Shown: one piece after another, positions 20,475-30,742 of the stretch | Position numbering within the stretch: position 1 is the stretch's first letter | How the letters are laid out: each line of letters opens with the position of its first letter | Assembly (NCBI RefSeq): GCF_023167465.1 | Contig: NZ_AP025698.1 | Span: 124,001 to 188,000, forward strand | DNA: 64,000 bases | Source: Methanothermobacter tenebrarum | GTDB lineage: Archaea; Methanobacteriota; Methanobacteria; Methanobacteriales; DSM-23052 | Direction of reading: 5' to 3' | Made by a program: the position numbers and the translations under genes | The notes under the pieces: generated by a model | The model's database searches: none | Told to the model about the DNA's origin: nothing | Seen by the model: only the letters and a program-made list of their open reading frames with translations

Positions 20475-20809
20475 GATGGAGTAAGCCGAAGGGCAGCTAC
20501 CGGCCCCCACACACGCGTTGTGTGCGGGCTGAGGAAACTCCCCCCATCATACAGGATCCACGGTGCCGCAAGGCATCAGCCGAGAGGCTGGGCTCTGGAG
20601 CAGAAACGACACGTCCCCCAATTGGATGATAATGAGACCCCCAAAAACCGGATAAAGGGGTTGATTGACATTGGGGGGATCGGTGAAACGGCCAACCCGT
20701 GGGATGCAAGGGCAAATACTGCCGATGAGCACTGTACGAGGCAGAGGTAGCCCGCCTAGATGAATGCTGCCCAAGAACAGAAGGGGGGTTACTCTCGGCA
20801 TGCTCCATC
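20475..20809 (+). ncRNA. rnpB: RNase P RNA
   Basis: Catalytic RNA that removes tRNA 5' leaders. Conserved region I appears as GCTGAGGAAACTCC with ACAGGATCC (20529-20556), CAGAAACGACAC follows, then GGTGAAACGG and GATGCAAGGGCAAA, and conserved region V is AGAACAGAAGGGGGGTTACT (20774-20793). The ends form helix P1: GATGGAG plus GCCGA at the 5' side pair with TCGGC plus CTCCATC at the 3' side (20796-20809). Ends are estimated from P1. The 3' end touches the stop codon of dnaJ on the other strand. Confidence 0.95.
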
Positions 20810-21938
20810 AATATATTATAGCATCTTTCATCCTCTCAAATAAACCCTTTTCTTTTTTGATTTCATCACCGCTAACCTTTGCAAATTCCCTTAAAAGCTC
20901 CTTCTGTCTCTTATTCAACTTTTGTGGTGTTACAACCCTCACTTTCACATATAAGTTGCCGCGGCCTTCCCAGTTGATATGGGGCATGCCATAACCTTTT
21001 ACACGGAATGTGGTCCCGGTTTGGGTCCCGGGTGGTATTCTAAGTTTAACCGGTTTTTCCATGGTTGGAACTTCCACTATATCTCCTAGGGCTGCCTGGA
21101 CAAAACTTATTGGCTTTTCAAAATAGAGATTAGCCCCCTTCCTTTCAAATAATCTGTGTGGTTTTATTTTTATCGTCACGTAAAGGTCGCCTGGGGGCCC
21201 GCCCCTAGGGCCCATTTCACCTTCTCCTGGGATCCTTAACCTTGAACCGTCCTCAACCCCCGGAGGCACCCTTATATGGATCGTGCTGGTTTTTTTCACC
21301 AACCCTGTACCGTTACAGTTGCTGCATGGTCTTTCAATGATCCTACCTTCCCCATTACAATCCGGGCAACTTGTTATATTCATTATTTGGCCCAGGAGCG
21401 TTCTTTGTACTTGTCTTATTTGTCCCGTGCCGTTACAGGTGGTGCATGTCCTTGTGCTGCTGCCGGGTTCTGCCCTTGACCCATTACAGGTAGGACATTT
21501 CCTTGTATGTGGGACTTTTATATCAGTTTCTAGGCCAGTGTATGCATCCTCTAGTGTTATTTCGAGTTTATAGTTTATGTCAGCCCCACGTTGGGGGCCC
21601 CTCCTTCTTCTCCTGCCGAAGCCGAAGATGTCGAATATGCTGCTGAAATCAAAGTCTAGGTCTTTGAATATGTCTTCGAAGTTTACGTTCCTGAATATGT
21701 CTTCTTGTGTGAATCCTTCCATGCCAGCGTGTCCGAATTGGTCGTATCTTTGTCTTTTCTCATCATCGGATAATACTGCGTAGGCTTCGCTGATCTCTTT
21801 AAATTTTTCAGCGGCATTTGGGTCATCACTAACGTCTGGATGATATTTCCTCGCCAGCCTCCTGTAGGCTCTTTTTATATCTTTTTTGCTGGCGTTCCTA
21901 TCAACGCCTAGGATTTCATAGTAATCCCTTTTTGGCAT
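20808..21938 (-). CDS. dnaJ: Chaperone protein DnaJ
   Basis: Co-chaperone that stimulates DnaK. J domain with HPD ([10 protein letters not shown]), a Gly/Phe region with FGFGRRRR, and four CXXCXGXG zinc repeats ([32 protein letters not shown]) are followed by the substrate-binding domains. 376 residues. It is the last gene of grpE-dnaK-dnaJ. The family entered archaea from bacteria by transfer, which is established knowledge. Confidence 0.98.
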   Translation of the reverse strand: MPKRDYYEILGVDRNASKKDIKRAYRRLARKYHPDVSDDPNAAEKFKEISEAYAVLSDDEKRQRYDQFGHAGMEGFTQEDIFRNVNFEDIFKDLDFDFSSIFDIFGFGRRRRRGPQRGADINYKLEITLEDAYTGLETDIKVPHTRKCPTCNGSRAEPGSSTRTCTTCNGTGQIRQVQRTLLGQIMNITSCPDCNGEGRIIERPCSNCNGTGLVKKTSTIHIRVPPGVEDGSRLRIPGEGEMGPRGGPPGDLYVTIKIKPHRLFERKGANLYFEKPISFVQAALGDIVEVPTMEKPVKLRIPPGTQTGTTFRVKGYGMPHINWEGRGNLYVKVRVVTPQKLNKRQKELLREFAKVSGDEIKKEKGLFERMKDAIIY

Positions 21939-21965
21939 AGGTTCACCAAGGAAAAAGGGGATAGG

Positions 21966-23780
21966 TTAATCTTTTACTTCGTAGTCTGCGTCGATTGTAT
22001 CATCTGAATCCTTGCCTTCTTGTTGTACTTGTTGGTAGATTGTTGCGCCTATCTCCTGGATAGCCTTTGTGAGTTCTTCTGTTTTTGATTTTATCCTGCT
22101 TATGTCATCTCCTTTAAGTTCCTCTTTTAATTCTTTGATTAACTTTTCGATATTTTCTTTCTTGTCAGATGGTATTTTCTCTGATAGTTCATCTAGGGTT
22201 TTTTCTGCCGTGTATATCATAGAGTCTGCATTGTTTCGGATTTCAACTTCTTTTTGTCTTTTACGGTCTTCCTCGGCATACTTTTTGGCTTCTTCAATCT
22301 TCTTTTTTATTTCTTCTTCTGAAAGTTTATGTGGTGCTGTTATTTTCATGGCTTGTTCTTTTCCTGTTCCAAGGTCCTTTGCTGACACGTTTAGTATGCC
22401 GTTGGCGTCAATGTCAAATGTTACTTCTATTTGCGGCACTCCCCTGGGTGCTGGTGGTATGCCTACTAGTTGGAATCTGCCCAGGCTTATATTGTCCTTT
22501 GCCATTGGCCTTTCACCTTGTAGTACGTGTATGTCTACTGCCGTTTGGTTGTCGGCTGCGGTTGTGAATATTTGGCTCTTCCGTGTGGGTATTGTTGTGT
22601 TTCTTTCGATTAATTTGGTGAATATGCCCCCTTGTGTTTCGATGCCAAGGGATAATGGTGTCACATCTAATAGTACAATATCTTTTATTTCACCTGCGAG
22701 TACGCCACCTTGTATGGCTGCTCCCATTGCCACGCATTCCATTGGGTCGATTCCCCGCTCGACTGGTTTTCCCATGAAGTCTTCAACGAATTTTTGGACT
22801 ATTGGCATCCTTGTGGGCCCACCTACTAGTATTATCTTGTCAATGTCCTCTTTACCCATCTTAGCATCCTTTAGGGCTTGTTCTATCGGCCCTGCACATT
22901 TTTGGATGATTGGATCTACTAGTTCTTCCAGTTTTGCCCTTGTTAGGGTGTGTACAAGGTGTTTGGGGCCGCTGGAGTCTGCTGTTATATAGGGTAGGTT
23001 TATTTCGGTTTGTACGGTTGATGATAATTCTATCTTAGCTTTTTCAGCGGCTTCTCTCAGTCTTTGGACTGCGTTGTCGTCTTCCATTATGTCTATTCCT
23101 GTTTCCTTTTTGAATTCTTCTGCTAGGTAGTTCATGATGGCGTTGTCCATGTCTGTTCCGCCGAGTTGTGTGTCTCCACTTGTGGATTGTACTTCGAATA
23201 CGCCTCCTCCGAATTCCATTATTGTTACGTCTAGTGTTCCTCCTCCGAAGTCGAATACCATTATGTCTAGTTCTTCGTCTTCTTTGTCTAGGCCGTAGGC
23301 TAGGCTTGCGGCTGTTGGTTCGTTCACTAGTCTTACAACTTCCAGTCCTGCGATTGTGCCAGCGTCTTTTGTCGCGGTTCTCTGGTTGTCATTGAAGTAG
23401 GCTGGTACTGTTATAACTGCTTTTTCTATTTTTTCTCCTAGGAATGCTTCAGCGTCTTTTTTTATTTTTTGTAGTATGAATGCTGATATTTCCTGTGGTG
23501 TGAATTCTTTGTCTTGGATTTTTATCTTCCTGTTGGTGCCCATGCTCCTTTTTATGGCTGTGATTGTGTTTTCTGGGTTTGTGATCGCCTGTCTTCTGGC
23601 TGGTTCTCCTACTAGCATTTGTCCGTCTTCTGTGAATGCGACTATACTTGGGAATGTTTTACCATATACTGATGCGCCCTCTGCACTTGGTATTATTGTG
23701 GGTTTACCGCCTTGGAGTACTGCTGCGGCAGAATTGCTTGTCCCAAGGTCTATTCCTATGATTTTTTCTTTTTTCGCCAC
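21966..23780 (-). CDS. dnaK: Chaperone protein DnaK (Hsp70)
   Basis: ATP-dependent chaperone. The nucleotide-binding domain opens with [12 protein letters not shown] and has [13 protein letters not shown] and [10 protein letters not shown]. The substrate-binding domain starts near [16 protein letters not shown], and the acidic tail ends [11 protein letters not shown] start with GGGGTGATTAA, where the TGA of grpE lies inside the ribosome binding site. 604 residues. Confidence 0.98.
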   Translation of the reverse strand: MAKKEKIIGIDLGTSNSAAAVLQGGKPTIIPSAEGASVYGKTFPSIVAFTEDGQMLVGEPARRQAITNPENTITAIKRSMGTNRKIKIQDKEFTPQEISAFILQKIKKDAEAFLGEKIEKAVITVPAYFNDNQRTATKDAGTIAGLEVVRLVNEPTAASLAYGLDKEDEELDIMVFDFGGGTLDVTIMEFGGGVFEVQSTSGDTQLGGTDMDNAIMNYLAEEFKKETGIDIMEDDNAVQRLREAAEKAKIELSSTVQTEINLPYITADSSGPKHLVHTLTRAKLEELVDPIIQKCAGPIEQALKDAKMGKEDIDKIILVGGPTRMPIVQKFVEDFMGKPVERGIDPMECVAMGAAIQGGVLAGEIKDIVLLDVTPLSLGIETQGGIFTKLIERNTTIPTRKSQIFTTAADNQTAVDIHVLQGERPMAKDNISLGRFQLVGIPPAPRGVPQIEVTFDIDANGILNVSAKDLGTGKEQAMKITAPHKLSEEEIKKKIEEAKKYAEEDRKRQKEVEIRNNADSMIYTAEKTLDELSEKIPSDKKENIEKLIKELKEELKGDDISRIKSKTEELTKAIQEIGATIYQQVQQEGKDSDDTIDADYEVKD

Positions 23781-23784
23781 TTAA

Positions 23785-24297
23785 TCACCCCATGTCCTTT
23801 TTACATACTTTTACGAAGGATGGTTTTATTATCCTGTCCTTTAGGATGTAGCCTCTTGATATTTCTTCGATTATTTCCCCGTTTTTGTATTTTTCATGGT
23901 TTTCTATTTGGACAGCTTCGTGTTTGAATGGGTCGAATTTTTCTCCCTTGGTGGGTATTCTTTGTAGGCCCTCCTTTTCTAGGATATTGTTGAATTTCCT
24001 GTAGATGAGATTTAGACCATCTTTGAAGTCTCTGAGGCTTTTGCAGTTGTCTATGGCCCTTTCCATGTCCTCTAGGACGTCTACTAGTTTTAGTATGAGT
24101 TTTTCATTGGCGTATTCTATTATCTGGGCTTCTTGTTTTTCTCTTTGTTTTTTATAGTTTTCGAAGTCTGCCTGTAATCTTTGCAGATGTGAAATGTATT
24201 CTTCTATCTCATCTTCCTTCTTTGATAACTCTTTTTTGAGTCTTTCCAATTTTCTAGTGCATTTTTCAAGTTCTTTGGGGTCTTCTTTTTTTGGCAT
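23785..24297 (-). CDS. grpE: Nucleotide exchange factor GrpE
   Basis: 170 residues with the long N-terminal coiled coil (about 8-60), then LQRLQADFENYKKQ and the C-terminal beta domain with FDPFKHEAV and YILKDRIIKPSFVKV. First gene of the Hsp70 operon. ATG with GGGTGACCC upstream. The promoter region contains direct repeats shared with the divergent HTH gene. Confidence 0.96.
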   Translation of the reverse strand: MPKKEDPKELEKCTRKLERLKKELSKKEDEIEEYISHLQRLQADFENYKKQREKQEAQIIEYANEKLILKLVDVLEDMERAIDNCKSLRDFKDGLNLIYRKFNNILEKEGLQRIPTKGEKFDPFKHEAVQIENHEKYKNGEIIEEISRGYILKDRIIKPSFVKVCKKDMG

Positions 24298-24313
24298 TGG
24301 GTCACCCTATTAA

Positions 24314-24369
24314 AGTTACAAAAGGTTATATTTTAGGTTCAAGAGAGTTATAGTTACAAAACGTTATAT
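24314..24369. promoter_or_regulatory. Direct-repeat operator in the grpE / regulator divergent promoter
   Basis: AGTTACAAAAGGTTATAT at 24314-24331 and AGTTACAAAACGTTATAT at 24352-24369 match at 17 of 18 positions, 38 bases apart. The first overlaps the grpE TATA region (AAAATATAACC on the minus strand). The second overlaps the TATA box of the regulator (TTATATAAA, 24364-24372). This fits binding sites for an autoregulated repressor; the binding itself is inference. Confidence 0.6.
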
Positions 24370-24395
24370 AAATCTTTCGTCAAATGATTATAACA

Positions 24396-24866
24396 ATGAC
24401 AAGGAATATAGATAACATGGACATGGAAGCCCTACTAGACGTTATGGGATGCAGGACAAGGCGTGAAATCATAAACCTATTAAGAGAAGAGCCACGATTC
24501 GTAAGCCAAATATCAAAGGAGCTACAAATAGGCCAGAAGGCCATAATAGAACATTTAAGGGCCATGGAAGAAGTGGGCATACTAGACTCCTTCTTTAAGA
24601 AGATAGAACGTGGAAGACCACGTAAATATTATAATATTTCTAATGACATCCACCTTAGCGTCATAATAAACAAGAACACCTTCAAAGTAGATCTTATAGA
24701 AGAAGATGAGGCATTTTTCACCAGTGAATGTTCAAGGCTCATGAAAATCGAAACAAGGATAAAAAAAGGCGATGAAAAAGCAGCGGAAGAATTAAAGGAG
24801 CTGATAAGAGTCTATGAATCCCTCAAACGGAAAGCAGAGAAGATGCTAAAAGAAAATCCACTATAG
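24396..24866 (+). CDS. ArsR-like winged-helix transcriptional regulator
   Basis: About 156 residues. The helix-turn-helix is near the N-terminus: [15 protein letters not shown], then [29 protein letters not shown], then the wing with [11 protein letters not shown]. The C-terminal part is helical, probably for dimerisation. Divergent from grpE-dnaK-dnaJ, so it is a candidate regulator of the heat-shock operon. No ribosome binding site is seen; the TATA position predicts initiation near 24394, so ATG 24396 may be leaderless. ATG 24384 and ATG 24417 are alternatives. Confidence 0.82.
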   Translation: MTRNIDNMDMEALLDVMGCRTRREIINLLREEPRFVSQISKELQIGQKAIIEHLRAMEEVGILDSFFKKIERGRPRKYYNISNDIHLSVIINKNTFKVDLIEEDEAFFTSECSRLMKIETRIKKGDEKAAEELKELIRVYESLKRKAEKMLKENPL

Positions 24867-27158
24867 TCTTCTACTGGCTATCACAGCCTGTCCAAGGGAT
24901 ACTGAACCATCACCTGCACACGAACTTTTATGCTGTATAAACCTATAACCCATCTCCTCAACATAATCCTTGATCGTGAGACTTATAGCCTCATTATAGA
25001 AAACACCCCCAGATCCACCGATTATATCGGTGCCAACATCTTCCGCAGCCCTAACAGCCATCTCAGCCAAACCCATTGAAAGAGATCTTTGAGCAGCAGC
25101 CGCTATATCCACTATCCTTTCACCCGCATTTTTAAGCTCCATCACCTTCAATAGGAGATCTGTTGTGTCAAGAACATACCTACCCTTGTACTTATCTATC
25201 CTATAAGGTATATCAAGGCTATTTGAAGACTTATAAGCGGCTGATTCAAGTTTCATCGCACACTCACCCTCATATGTCCTCCTAGAACATATATGGAGTG
25301 CAGTTGCAACAGAATCTAGGATCCTACCCGTGCTTGTGGTTATGCCAACATTAATATCCCTTTCCAATTGCCTTCTCACCAATTCTATTTCTTTCTCGCC
25401 ATGGGGGAAATATTCCCCGTACTCCTCCTTGAAAAGTTCTTCAAGGTAATCAAGAGCATAATAGCCTCCCAGGATCGAAAAGAGCATCCTAGCAGGGTAT
25501 ATGGTACATAGGTCCCCGCCTGGCATCTTCTGGGGGGCTAAGCTTCCAAGTCTCTTATATTGATCATCAAAGCAATAGAGTATTTCACCACCCCATGCTG
25601 TCCCATCATCACCATACCCTACACCATCAGCCGCAATACATACAAGTTCATCTACTCCATAATCTACCGCAAGGGCGGTTGCATGGGCATGATGATGCTG
25701 AACCTTAAACAATGGGGCGGAATATTCTCTGCTTAATTCTTCCGCAAGTCTAGTTGTGAAAAATCTAGGATGCAAGTCGCAGGCTACCGCATCTACTTCT
25801 TCTGTCCCAGTTATCCTCATAAGATACTTGAGGGCATCTTCAAGAAACCTTGTAGTTTCATATTTTGTAGTGTTACCAATATACTGGGAAAGATAACATT
25901 CCCCATGATTTAAAACAGCGAATGTAACATCTATCTCAGGACCCAATGCTACAATGTTAGAATCTGATGATAAACTTGAAAGATCATAAGGTTCTGGTGT
26001 GTACCCCCGGGATCGGCGTATGAACGCCATTTCATTTCCCCTGAAACGGACAACAGAATCATCACATCGATTAACTATTCTCCTGTTATGGATTAAGAAA
26101 TAATCAGCCACCCCCTTGAGTTTTCTAAGTATTTCCTTGTTCTTGATTATCATGGGTTCTCCAGGCTTGTTAGCAGATGTCATCACATAGGCAGGCCTTC
26201 TAGCATATTTGAAGAGCATGTGGTGTATGCCTGAATAGGGTAACATTATACCAATATTATGTAGGCCCGGGGCGACTGATGGGGCGAGGTCATATCCATC
26301 ACTTTTCTTTAAAATGACAATTGGCCGTCTTCTCGACATTAAAACTTTCTCCTCCTCGGCTGATACTATTGCGAAACTTTTTATTGTTTCAATATCGGGT
26401 GACATGCAAGCGAAGGGCTGATATGGTCTCCCCAGCCTATCTCTCAACCTTTTAACTGTTTCCTCGTTTGTAGCGTCACATGCAAGGTGCGTGCCACCTA
26501 TACCCTTTATGGCGACTATATAACCTTCATCTAATATTTTACTAGCCTCTTTTAGCGGGTCATCGACATGGATGGGTTCATCATCGTATAGCGAAAGCTT
26601 TGGCCCGCAGATTGGGCAGCATGTCGCCTCTGCATGATATCTTCGATCTGCCGGGTTTTCATATTCTTTTTGACATTCTTCACAGAGTGGGAAGTCCCTC
26701 ATACTCGTCCTTTCTCGATCATAGGGTATCTTTTCTATCACAGTAAATCTGGGCCCGCAATCAGTGCATGCCGTGAATGGATAAAGGTATCTTCGATCCT
26801 TTGGATTGTTCATGTCAGATAAGCATGCTTCACAGGTTGCAACATCAGCAGGTATTACGGACGTTCCTTTAAATTTTGAAGAACTCCCCCTAATTTCGAA
26901 GCTGGTGAAACTAAAATGGTTTATTTCATCCCATCCAACTTCTATATTAGATATCTTCGATATTGGAGGCCTTTTAGATTTCAGATCACTAATGAACCTT
27001 CTTATGGTCTCTTTTTCCCCCTCGACGACTATTTCTACAATGTTACCAAGATTCCTAACATAACCTTTAAGTTCGAAGTCATTAGCTAACCTATAGACCG
27101 TTGGCCTGAAACCTACACCCTGCACTATCCCCTGGACGAAAATATGGGCCCTGTACAT
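24861..27158 (-). CDS. hypF: Hydrogenase maturation carbamoyltransferase HypF
   Basis: Makes the carbamoyl group that becomes the cyanide ligand of the nickel-iron centre. Order: acylphosphatase-like domain ([18 protein letters not shown]), two zinc fingers ([10 protein letters not shown] with CTDCGPR, and [10 protein letters not shown] with CCPICGPK), YrdC-like domain ([15 protein letters not shown]), and the Kae1-like carbamoyl transferase domain ([25 protein letters not shown]). GTG 27170 is in the ribosome binding site, so ATG 27158 is used. It serves the frh and ehb hydrogenases. Confidence 0.97.
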   Translation of the reverse strand: MYRAHIFVQGIVQGVGFRPTVYRLANDFELKGYVRNLGNIVEIVVEGEKETIRRFISDLKSKRPPISKISNIEVGWDEINHFSFTSFEIRGSSSKFKGTSVIPADVATCEACLSDMNNPKDRRYLYPFTACTDCGPRFTVIEKIPYDRERTSMRDFPLCEECQKEYENPADRRYHAEATCCPICGPKLSLYDDEPIHVDDPLKEASKILDEGYIVAIKGIGGTHLACDATNEETVKRLRDRLGRPYQPFACMSPDIETIKSFAIVSAEEEKVLMSRRRPIVILKKSDGYDLAPSVAPGLHNIGIMLPYSGIHHMLFKYARRPAYVMTSANKPGEPMIIKNKEILRKLKGVADYFLIHNRRIVNRCDDSVVRFRGNEMAFIRRSRGYTPEPYDLSSLSSDSNIVALGPEIDVTFAVLNHGECYLSQYIGNTTKYETTRFLEDALKYLMRITGTEEVDAVACDLHPRFFTTRLAEELSREYSAPLFKVQHHHAHATALAVDYGVDELVCIAADGVGYGDDGTAWGGEILYCFDDQYKRLGSLAPQKMPGGDLCTIYPARMLFSILGGYYALDYLEELFKEEYGEYFPHGEKEIELVRRQLERDINVGITTSTGRILDSVATALHICSRRTYEGECAMKLESAAYKSSNSLDIPYRIDKYKGRYVLDTTDLLLKVMELKNAGERIVDIAAAAQRSLSMGLAEMAVRAAEDVGTDIIGGSGGVFYNEAISLTIKDYVEEMGYRFIQHKSSCAGDGSVSLGQAVIASRRL

Positions 27159-27238
27159 TTCACACCTCACCAGTTACCTTTTAAAGTGTATATTGTAAAC
27201 TTTATTATATTATCATATTGTGGGGGGTGGTCCTCATT

Positions 27239-27997
27239 GTGAGACCCATACTTAAAGATCTCAAGGATGGTAAGATTTCAATCGAGGAGGCTGAAAAGCT
27301 TATAAAGAGTCAATTTTTAGATATTAGGGAAGTGGCCCGCTTCGATGTTGGGAGAAAATTAAGAACAGGATTCCCAGAGGCTATCTTAGCACTGGGTAAG
27401 AGTGATGATGATATTGTGCAGATCCTCTTGTCTTCCCCAACAGATCCCATGATCGTAACACGCCTAGACCCTGAAAGATTTGAGAATATACGGGAAAAGA
27501 TAAGTCCCCTTGAAGAGAGGGGATTTTCAATCAAATACGAGGAGAGGGCTCATACTCTCGTCGTGAAGGGGAATGAGAAAATTTCCCTAGATTACAAGGT
27601 GGGGATAATAACTGCTGGTACTGCTGATATACCAGTTGCAGAAGAAGCTAGGATCATCCTAGAAGAGTATGGTTGTCAGGTTATCAAGGCCTATGATGTT
27701 GGCGTTGCCGGGATTCATAGGCTTGTGCAACCTTTATATGATATGCTTGAAGAGGATGTTAAGATTATAATTGTAGTAGCTGGGATGGAGGGCGCTCTGC
27801 CATCAGTTGTCGCTGGTTTAGTGGATGTGCCTGTTATCGGAGTTCCAACTTCAATAGGATATGGCGTGGGTGAAGGCGGACTTGCAGCCCTTCATTCAAT
27901 GTTGCAATCTTGCTCCCCAGGGATTGGGGTTGTGAATATTGATAATGGTTTCGGAGCGGCGGTCTTAGCAATTAAAATTATAAGAGCATTTGACTGA
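27239..27997 (+). CDS. larB: LarB-like pyridinium-3,5-biscarboxylic acid mononucleotide synthase
   Basis: PurE-related carboxylase family. LarB carboxylates nicotinic acid adenine dinucleotide in synthesis of the nickel-pincer cofactor of lactate racemase. The N-terminal helix LKDLKDGKISIEEAEKLI and the PurE-like half with GIITAGTADIPVAEEA, GVAGIHRL and VVAGMEGALPSVVAGLV are typical. The start was moved to GTG 27239 because the frame from 27218 runs through a G-rich ribosome binding site. Partner genes larC and larE are not in the window. Confidence 0.9.
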   Translation: MRPILKDLKDGKISIEEAEKLIKSQFLDIREVARFDVGRKLRTGFPEAILALGKSDDDIVQILLSSPTDPMIVTRLDPERFENIREKISPLEERGFSIKYEERAHTLVVKGNEKISLDYKVGIITAGTADIPVAEEARIILEEYGCQVIKAYDVGVAGIHRLVQPLYDMLEEDVKIIIVVAGMEGALPSVVAGLVDVPVIGVPTSIGYGVGEGGLAALHSMLQSCSPGIGVVNIDNGFGAAVLAIKIIRAFD

Positions 27998-27998
27998 A

Positions 27999-28292
27999 CT
28001 ATTGGGGTTTTCTCCTTTTTGAGAATTCATCGAGGATTTCATCAAATTTGATACCCTTATAGACCAGGAGCAAAAAAGTGTGGAATAGGAGGTCCACGGC
28101 CTCTTCTAGGACGTTTTCATCATTTTTTGAGGCTATTATGAGTTCTGCTGCTTCTTCCCCAATCTTTTCGAGTATTTTATCCTCCCCGGTTTTTTTATCG
28201 TCTTTCATTAGATTGGATGTGTATGAATCTATTGGCCTGTCCCTGCGTGTTTCAAGGACCTTGTAGACTTCTTCTAGTATATTATTTTTCAT
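27999..28292 (-). CDS. hisE: Phosphoribosyl-ATP pyrophosphohydrolase
   Basis: Second step of histidine synthesis: cleaves PR-ATP to PR-AMP. 97 residues with the MazG-like helices [19 protein letters not shown] and [18 protein letters not shown] that bind magnesium. The start lies 11 bases inside the upstream CBS-ParB gene with GAGGAAAAAAG before the ATG. It ends two bases from larB on the opposite strand. Confidence 0.95.
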   Translation of the reverse strand: MKNNILEEVYKVLETRRDRPIDSYTSNLMKDDKKTGEDKILEKIGEEAAELIIASKNDENVLEEAVDLLFHTFLLLVYKGIKFDEILDEFSKRRKPQ

Positions 28293-29091
28293 CTTTTTTC
28301 CTCGATTTTGCTTTTTTCATGCTTGTTGTGATTGCTATGAGGGGGTGTTGGGCGTCATCGATTATCTCAATATCATCTAGGGTGTATATTTTGTTGATAT
28401 CTGCAGTTTTTTCCATTCCAAGTTTAAGGTCCTTTTTTATGTCTATCACATAGGAGTCTATTTCTTTATAGCCTAGTTTATATGATGCCACGGCTCTATG
28501 GTGACCGTCAACTAGTATGTAACGGTCCCCGGTTTTTACGACTATTGTGGGTTCTGCAAGTCCCTTTCTGATCTCGTATATTCTCCCTTCGAGTTCGTCA
28601 GCGTATATTTTACTCTGTGTGGGTCTGAGCTTTGATATTGGGATTTTCATCCGTTTAACTTCTGGTTTGACGTTGTAGAGTTGTTCTAGTGTCTTTTTGA
28701 AGTAGTTGACTTTCATTGGTGTTGATCTTTCGATATGTGAGCGTACTATGTCAGTGTTGGTGATGATGCCCACGAGTTTTCCATTCTTGTCAATAACTGG
28801 GAGGCGTGATATTCCCATTCTGAACATGACTCTAGCAGCATCATCTAATGACATGTCCTGGTCTGCCACTACAACATCCGTGGACATTATCTCCTTGACG
28901 GTTTTTACCCAGGGTTTTATTAGAAGGTCGAATGCGGTTATGATGCCGATAACGCTATCATTGTCTCTCACTGGGAATCCATCGTGTCCTGTTTCTTTCA
29001 TTAACCTGATTATCTCAGCAGTTGAAGTGTCGGGAGTTACTGAGATAACTTCTCTTGTCATGTAATCTTTTACCAGTGCTTTCTTGGCCAT
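28282..29091 (-). CDS. Two CBS domains fused to a ParB-like domain
   Basis: About 270 residues. Two CBS domains come first ([15 protein letters not shown] to IITAFDLL, and [14 protein letters not shown] to IITNTDIV). After a linker, a ParB-like domain ([32 protein letters not shown]) fills about 150-230, with a short basic tail. CBS pairs usually sense adenosine nucleotides. ParB-like domains bind DNA or act as CTPases or nucleases; the function here is not known. GTG 29106 opens the frame, but ATG 29091 after GGGGTAAC is better placed. The operon is gatB, DUF504, this gene, hisE. Confidence 0.85.
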   Translation of the reverse strand: MAKKALVKDYMTREVISVTPDTSTAEIIRLMKETGHDGFPVRDNDSVIGIITAFDLLIKPWVKTVKEIMSTDVVVADQDMSLDDAARVMFRMGISRLPVIDKNGKLVGIITNTDIVRSHIERSTPMKVNYFKKTLEQLYNVKPEVKRMKIPISKLRPTQSKIYADELEGRIYEIRKGLAEPTIVVKTGDRYILVDGHHRAVASYKLGYKEIDSYVIDIKKDLKLGMEKTADINKIYTLDDIEIIDDAQHPLIAITTSMKKAKSRKKDEK

Positions 29092-29092
29092 G

Positions 29093-29332
29093 TTACCCCT
29101 TTCCACGTTTTTTCCATATTAGTTTGTCCCCGCATTCTATTTTCACTATCCTGTGATATGGGATGGCTGTTCCTTTTTTAAGGATCATAAACCCCTTTTC
29201 AAGCTTCTTTATATCAGTGCCTTTAATGGTTTTCAGGTTTTTATGGGCGCCTCTGTGAAGATAACTTATCTTACATTTTCTGATATCACCCTTTGGGTGC
29301 CATATCATCAAGTCAATGACTTTCCTGGCCAT
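29093..29332 (-). CDS. DUF504 (UPF0248) protein
   Basis: 79 residues. [25 protein letters not shown] and [19 protein letters not shown] match the DUF504 pattern. Members occur across methanogens and are sometimes fused to RNA ligase or poly(A) polymerase-like enzymes, so a link to RNA repair has been suggested elsewhere. It lies between gatB and the CBS-ParB gene with tight spacing. Confidence 0.87.
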   Translation of the reverse strand: MARKVIDLMIWHPKGDIRKCKISYLHRGAHKNLKTIKGTDIKKLEKGFMILKKGTAIPYHRIVKIECGDKLIWKKRGKG

Positions 29333-29345
29333 TGCTTTTAGGCTC

Positions 29346-30695
29346 CTAAATTCTTTCTTTTATGAGTTTGAGCGTCCTTGTGGGATCAGCTTTTCCCTTG
29401 GTTAATCGCATTACTTGTCCAACGAGGAAGTTGATCGCGGCTTCCTTCCCATCATAGTAGTCTTTAACGGCTTGTGGATTCTCTTTTATGGCCTTTTCAA
29501 CGGCTTTTATAATATCTGATTCGTCTATTATCCCGATTAATCCGAGTTCTTCCGCTGTTTTGCGGGGGCTTTTTCTTGTGTGTGGCATTTTTTCTATTAT
29601 CCTTTGACCCGCCTTTACCGTGATTTCCTTGTCTTTTATCATTTTTAGTAATTCTATGAGGTTCTGGGGGGTTATTTTACTTTCTTTGAAGCTCATCTTA
29701 TTATAGTAGAGCACCCTTTTTACTTCATCCCTCATCCATAAGGCTGCGAATTCTGGGTCTATCTCCTTGGCCACTTCCTCGAATGCGTCTGCTAATTCTA
29801 TTTCTGATGTGAGGACCCTGGCGTGTTCTTCTTTTAGGTTGTATTCTTTCATGAAACGTTTAACTTTTATATGTGGGGGTTCTGGGATTGTTTCTTTTAT
29901 TTTTTCTACTAGTTTTCTTTGGAATTTCATGGGTGGAAGGTCGGGGTCTGGTATGTAACGGTAATCTTCTGCTTCCTCTTTGAGCCTCATTGGGACTGTG
30001 ATCATCTGAGATTCTAGGAATGCTCGTGTTTCTTGTTTAACCTCCACACCCCTCTTGAGGAGGTTCTTTTGTCTTATCATCTCAAATTTCAGGGCCTTGT
30101 ACGCGCCCTTGATGGAGTTTATGTTTTTTATTTCAACTCGTTTACCCCCTTCGAGGGATATGTTGACGTCGGCTCTCATTGTGCCTTCGCCCCTTGCACA
30201 CTTACTATACTCTAAGACTCTTATCAGCTCCTTTAGGAAGTTTCTGGCTTCTTCTGGGGATTTTATGTCTGGTTCGGTTACTATTTCGATGAGTGGTATC
30301 CCCGAGCGGTTGAAGTCCACTACTCCCAGGTCTGGTTTGTATTGTCCTGGATCTTCCTCGAGGTGTACTTCTCTTATCCTGACATTGCTTAATTCGCCAT
30401 TGTAGCCTATGGGGACTGAGGTGCGCTGGTATCCTGATGGGAGGTCTGGGTAGTCGTAGTGTTTACGTAGGAAGTATGTTGTCTCTGAGCTTATTTTACA
30501 GTCTAGCATGAGGGCGATTTTAAGCGCGCCTTCGATTGCCTTTTCATTTGGTGGATATGGTTTAGCCCCTGGCTGGTTTAGGCATACCGGGCAAATATTT
30601 TCGTTAGGTGATACTTCCTGGTAGTTTGTTGGACAATCACAGAATAGTTTGGATTCTGTTTCGAGTTGAACGTGAATTTCAAGGCCGCATTTCAT
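29346..30695 (-). CDS. gatB: Asp-tRNA(Asn)/Glu-tRNA(Gln) amidotransferase subunit B
   Basis: Kinase subunit of the GatCAB amidotransferase, used in methanogens mainly to make Asn-t[20 protein letters not shown] opens the cradle domain with zinc cysteines CDCP and [13 protein letters not shown] and [17 protein letters not shown] are catalytic region motifs. The C-terminal YqeY-like tail has [19 protein letters not shown]. 449 residues is slightly short but complete. gatA and gatC are not in the window. Confidence 0.97.
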   Translation of the reverse strand: MKCGLEIHVQLETESKLFCDCPTNYQEVSPNENICPVCLNQPGAKPYPPNEKAIEGALKIALMLDCKISSETTYFLRKHYDYPDLPSGYQRTSVPIGYNGELSNVRIREVHLEEDPGQYKPDLGVVDFNRSGIPLIEIVTEPDIKSPEEARNFLKELIRVLEYSKCARGEGTMRADVNISLEGGKRVEIKNINSIKGAYKALKFEMIRQKNLLKRGVEVKQETRAFLESQMITVPMRLKEEAEDYRYIPDPDLPPMKFQRKLVEKIKETIPEPPHIKVKRFMKEYNLKEEHARVLTSEIELADAFEEVAKEIDPEFAALWMRDEVKRVLYYNKMSFKESKITPQNLIELLKMIKDKEITVKAGQRIIEKMPHTRKSPRKTAEELGLIGIIDESDIIKAVEKAIKENPQAVKDYYDGKEAAINFLVGQVMRLTKGKADPTRTLKLIKERI

Positions 30696-30742
30696 CTTAA
30701 TGGTTATTCCCTCCTTTTTATCAATGTAGGGATCATTGGGGG

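Noticed and set aside
20497..20811. Several open frames on both strands at 20.5-20.8 kb
   Set aside because: The stretch is RNase P RNA; the frames have no ribosome binding sites and unlikely composition.
22069..22992. 307-codon plus-strand open frame opposite dnaK
   Set aside because: Dnak is certain; the antisense frame is serine- and phenylalanine-rich noise from codon complementarity.
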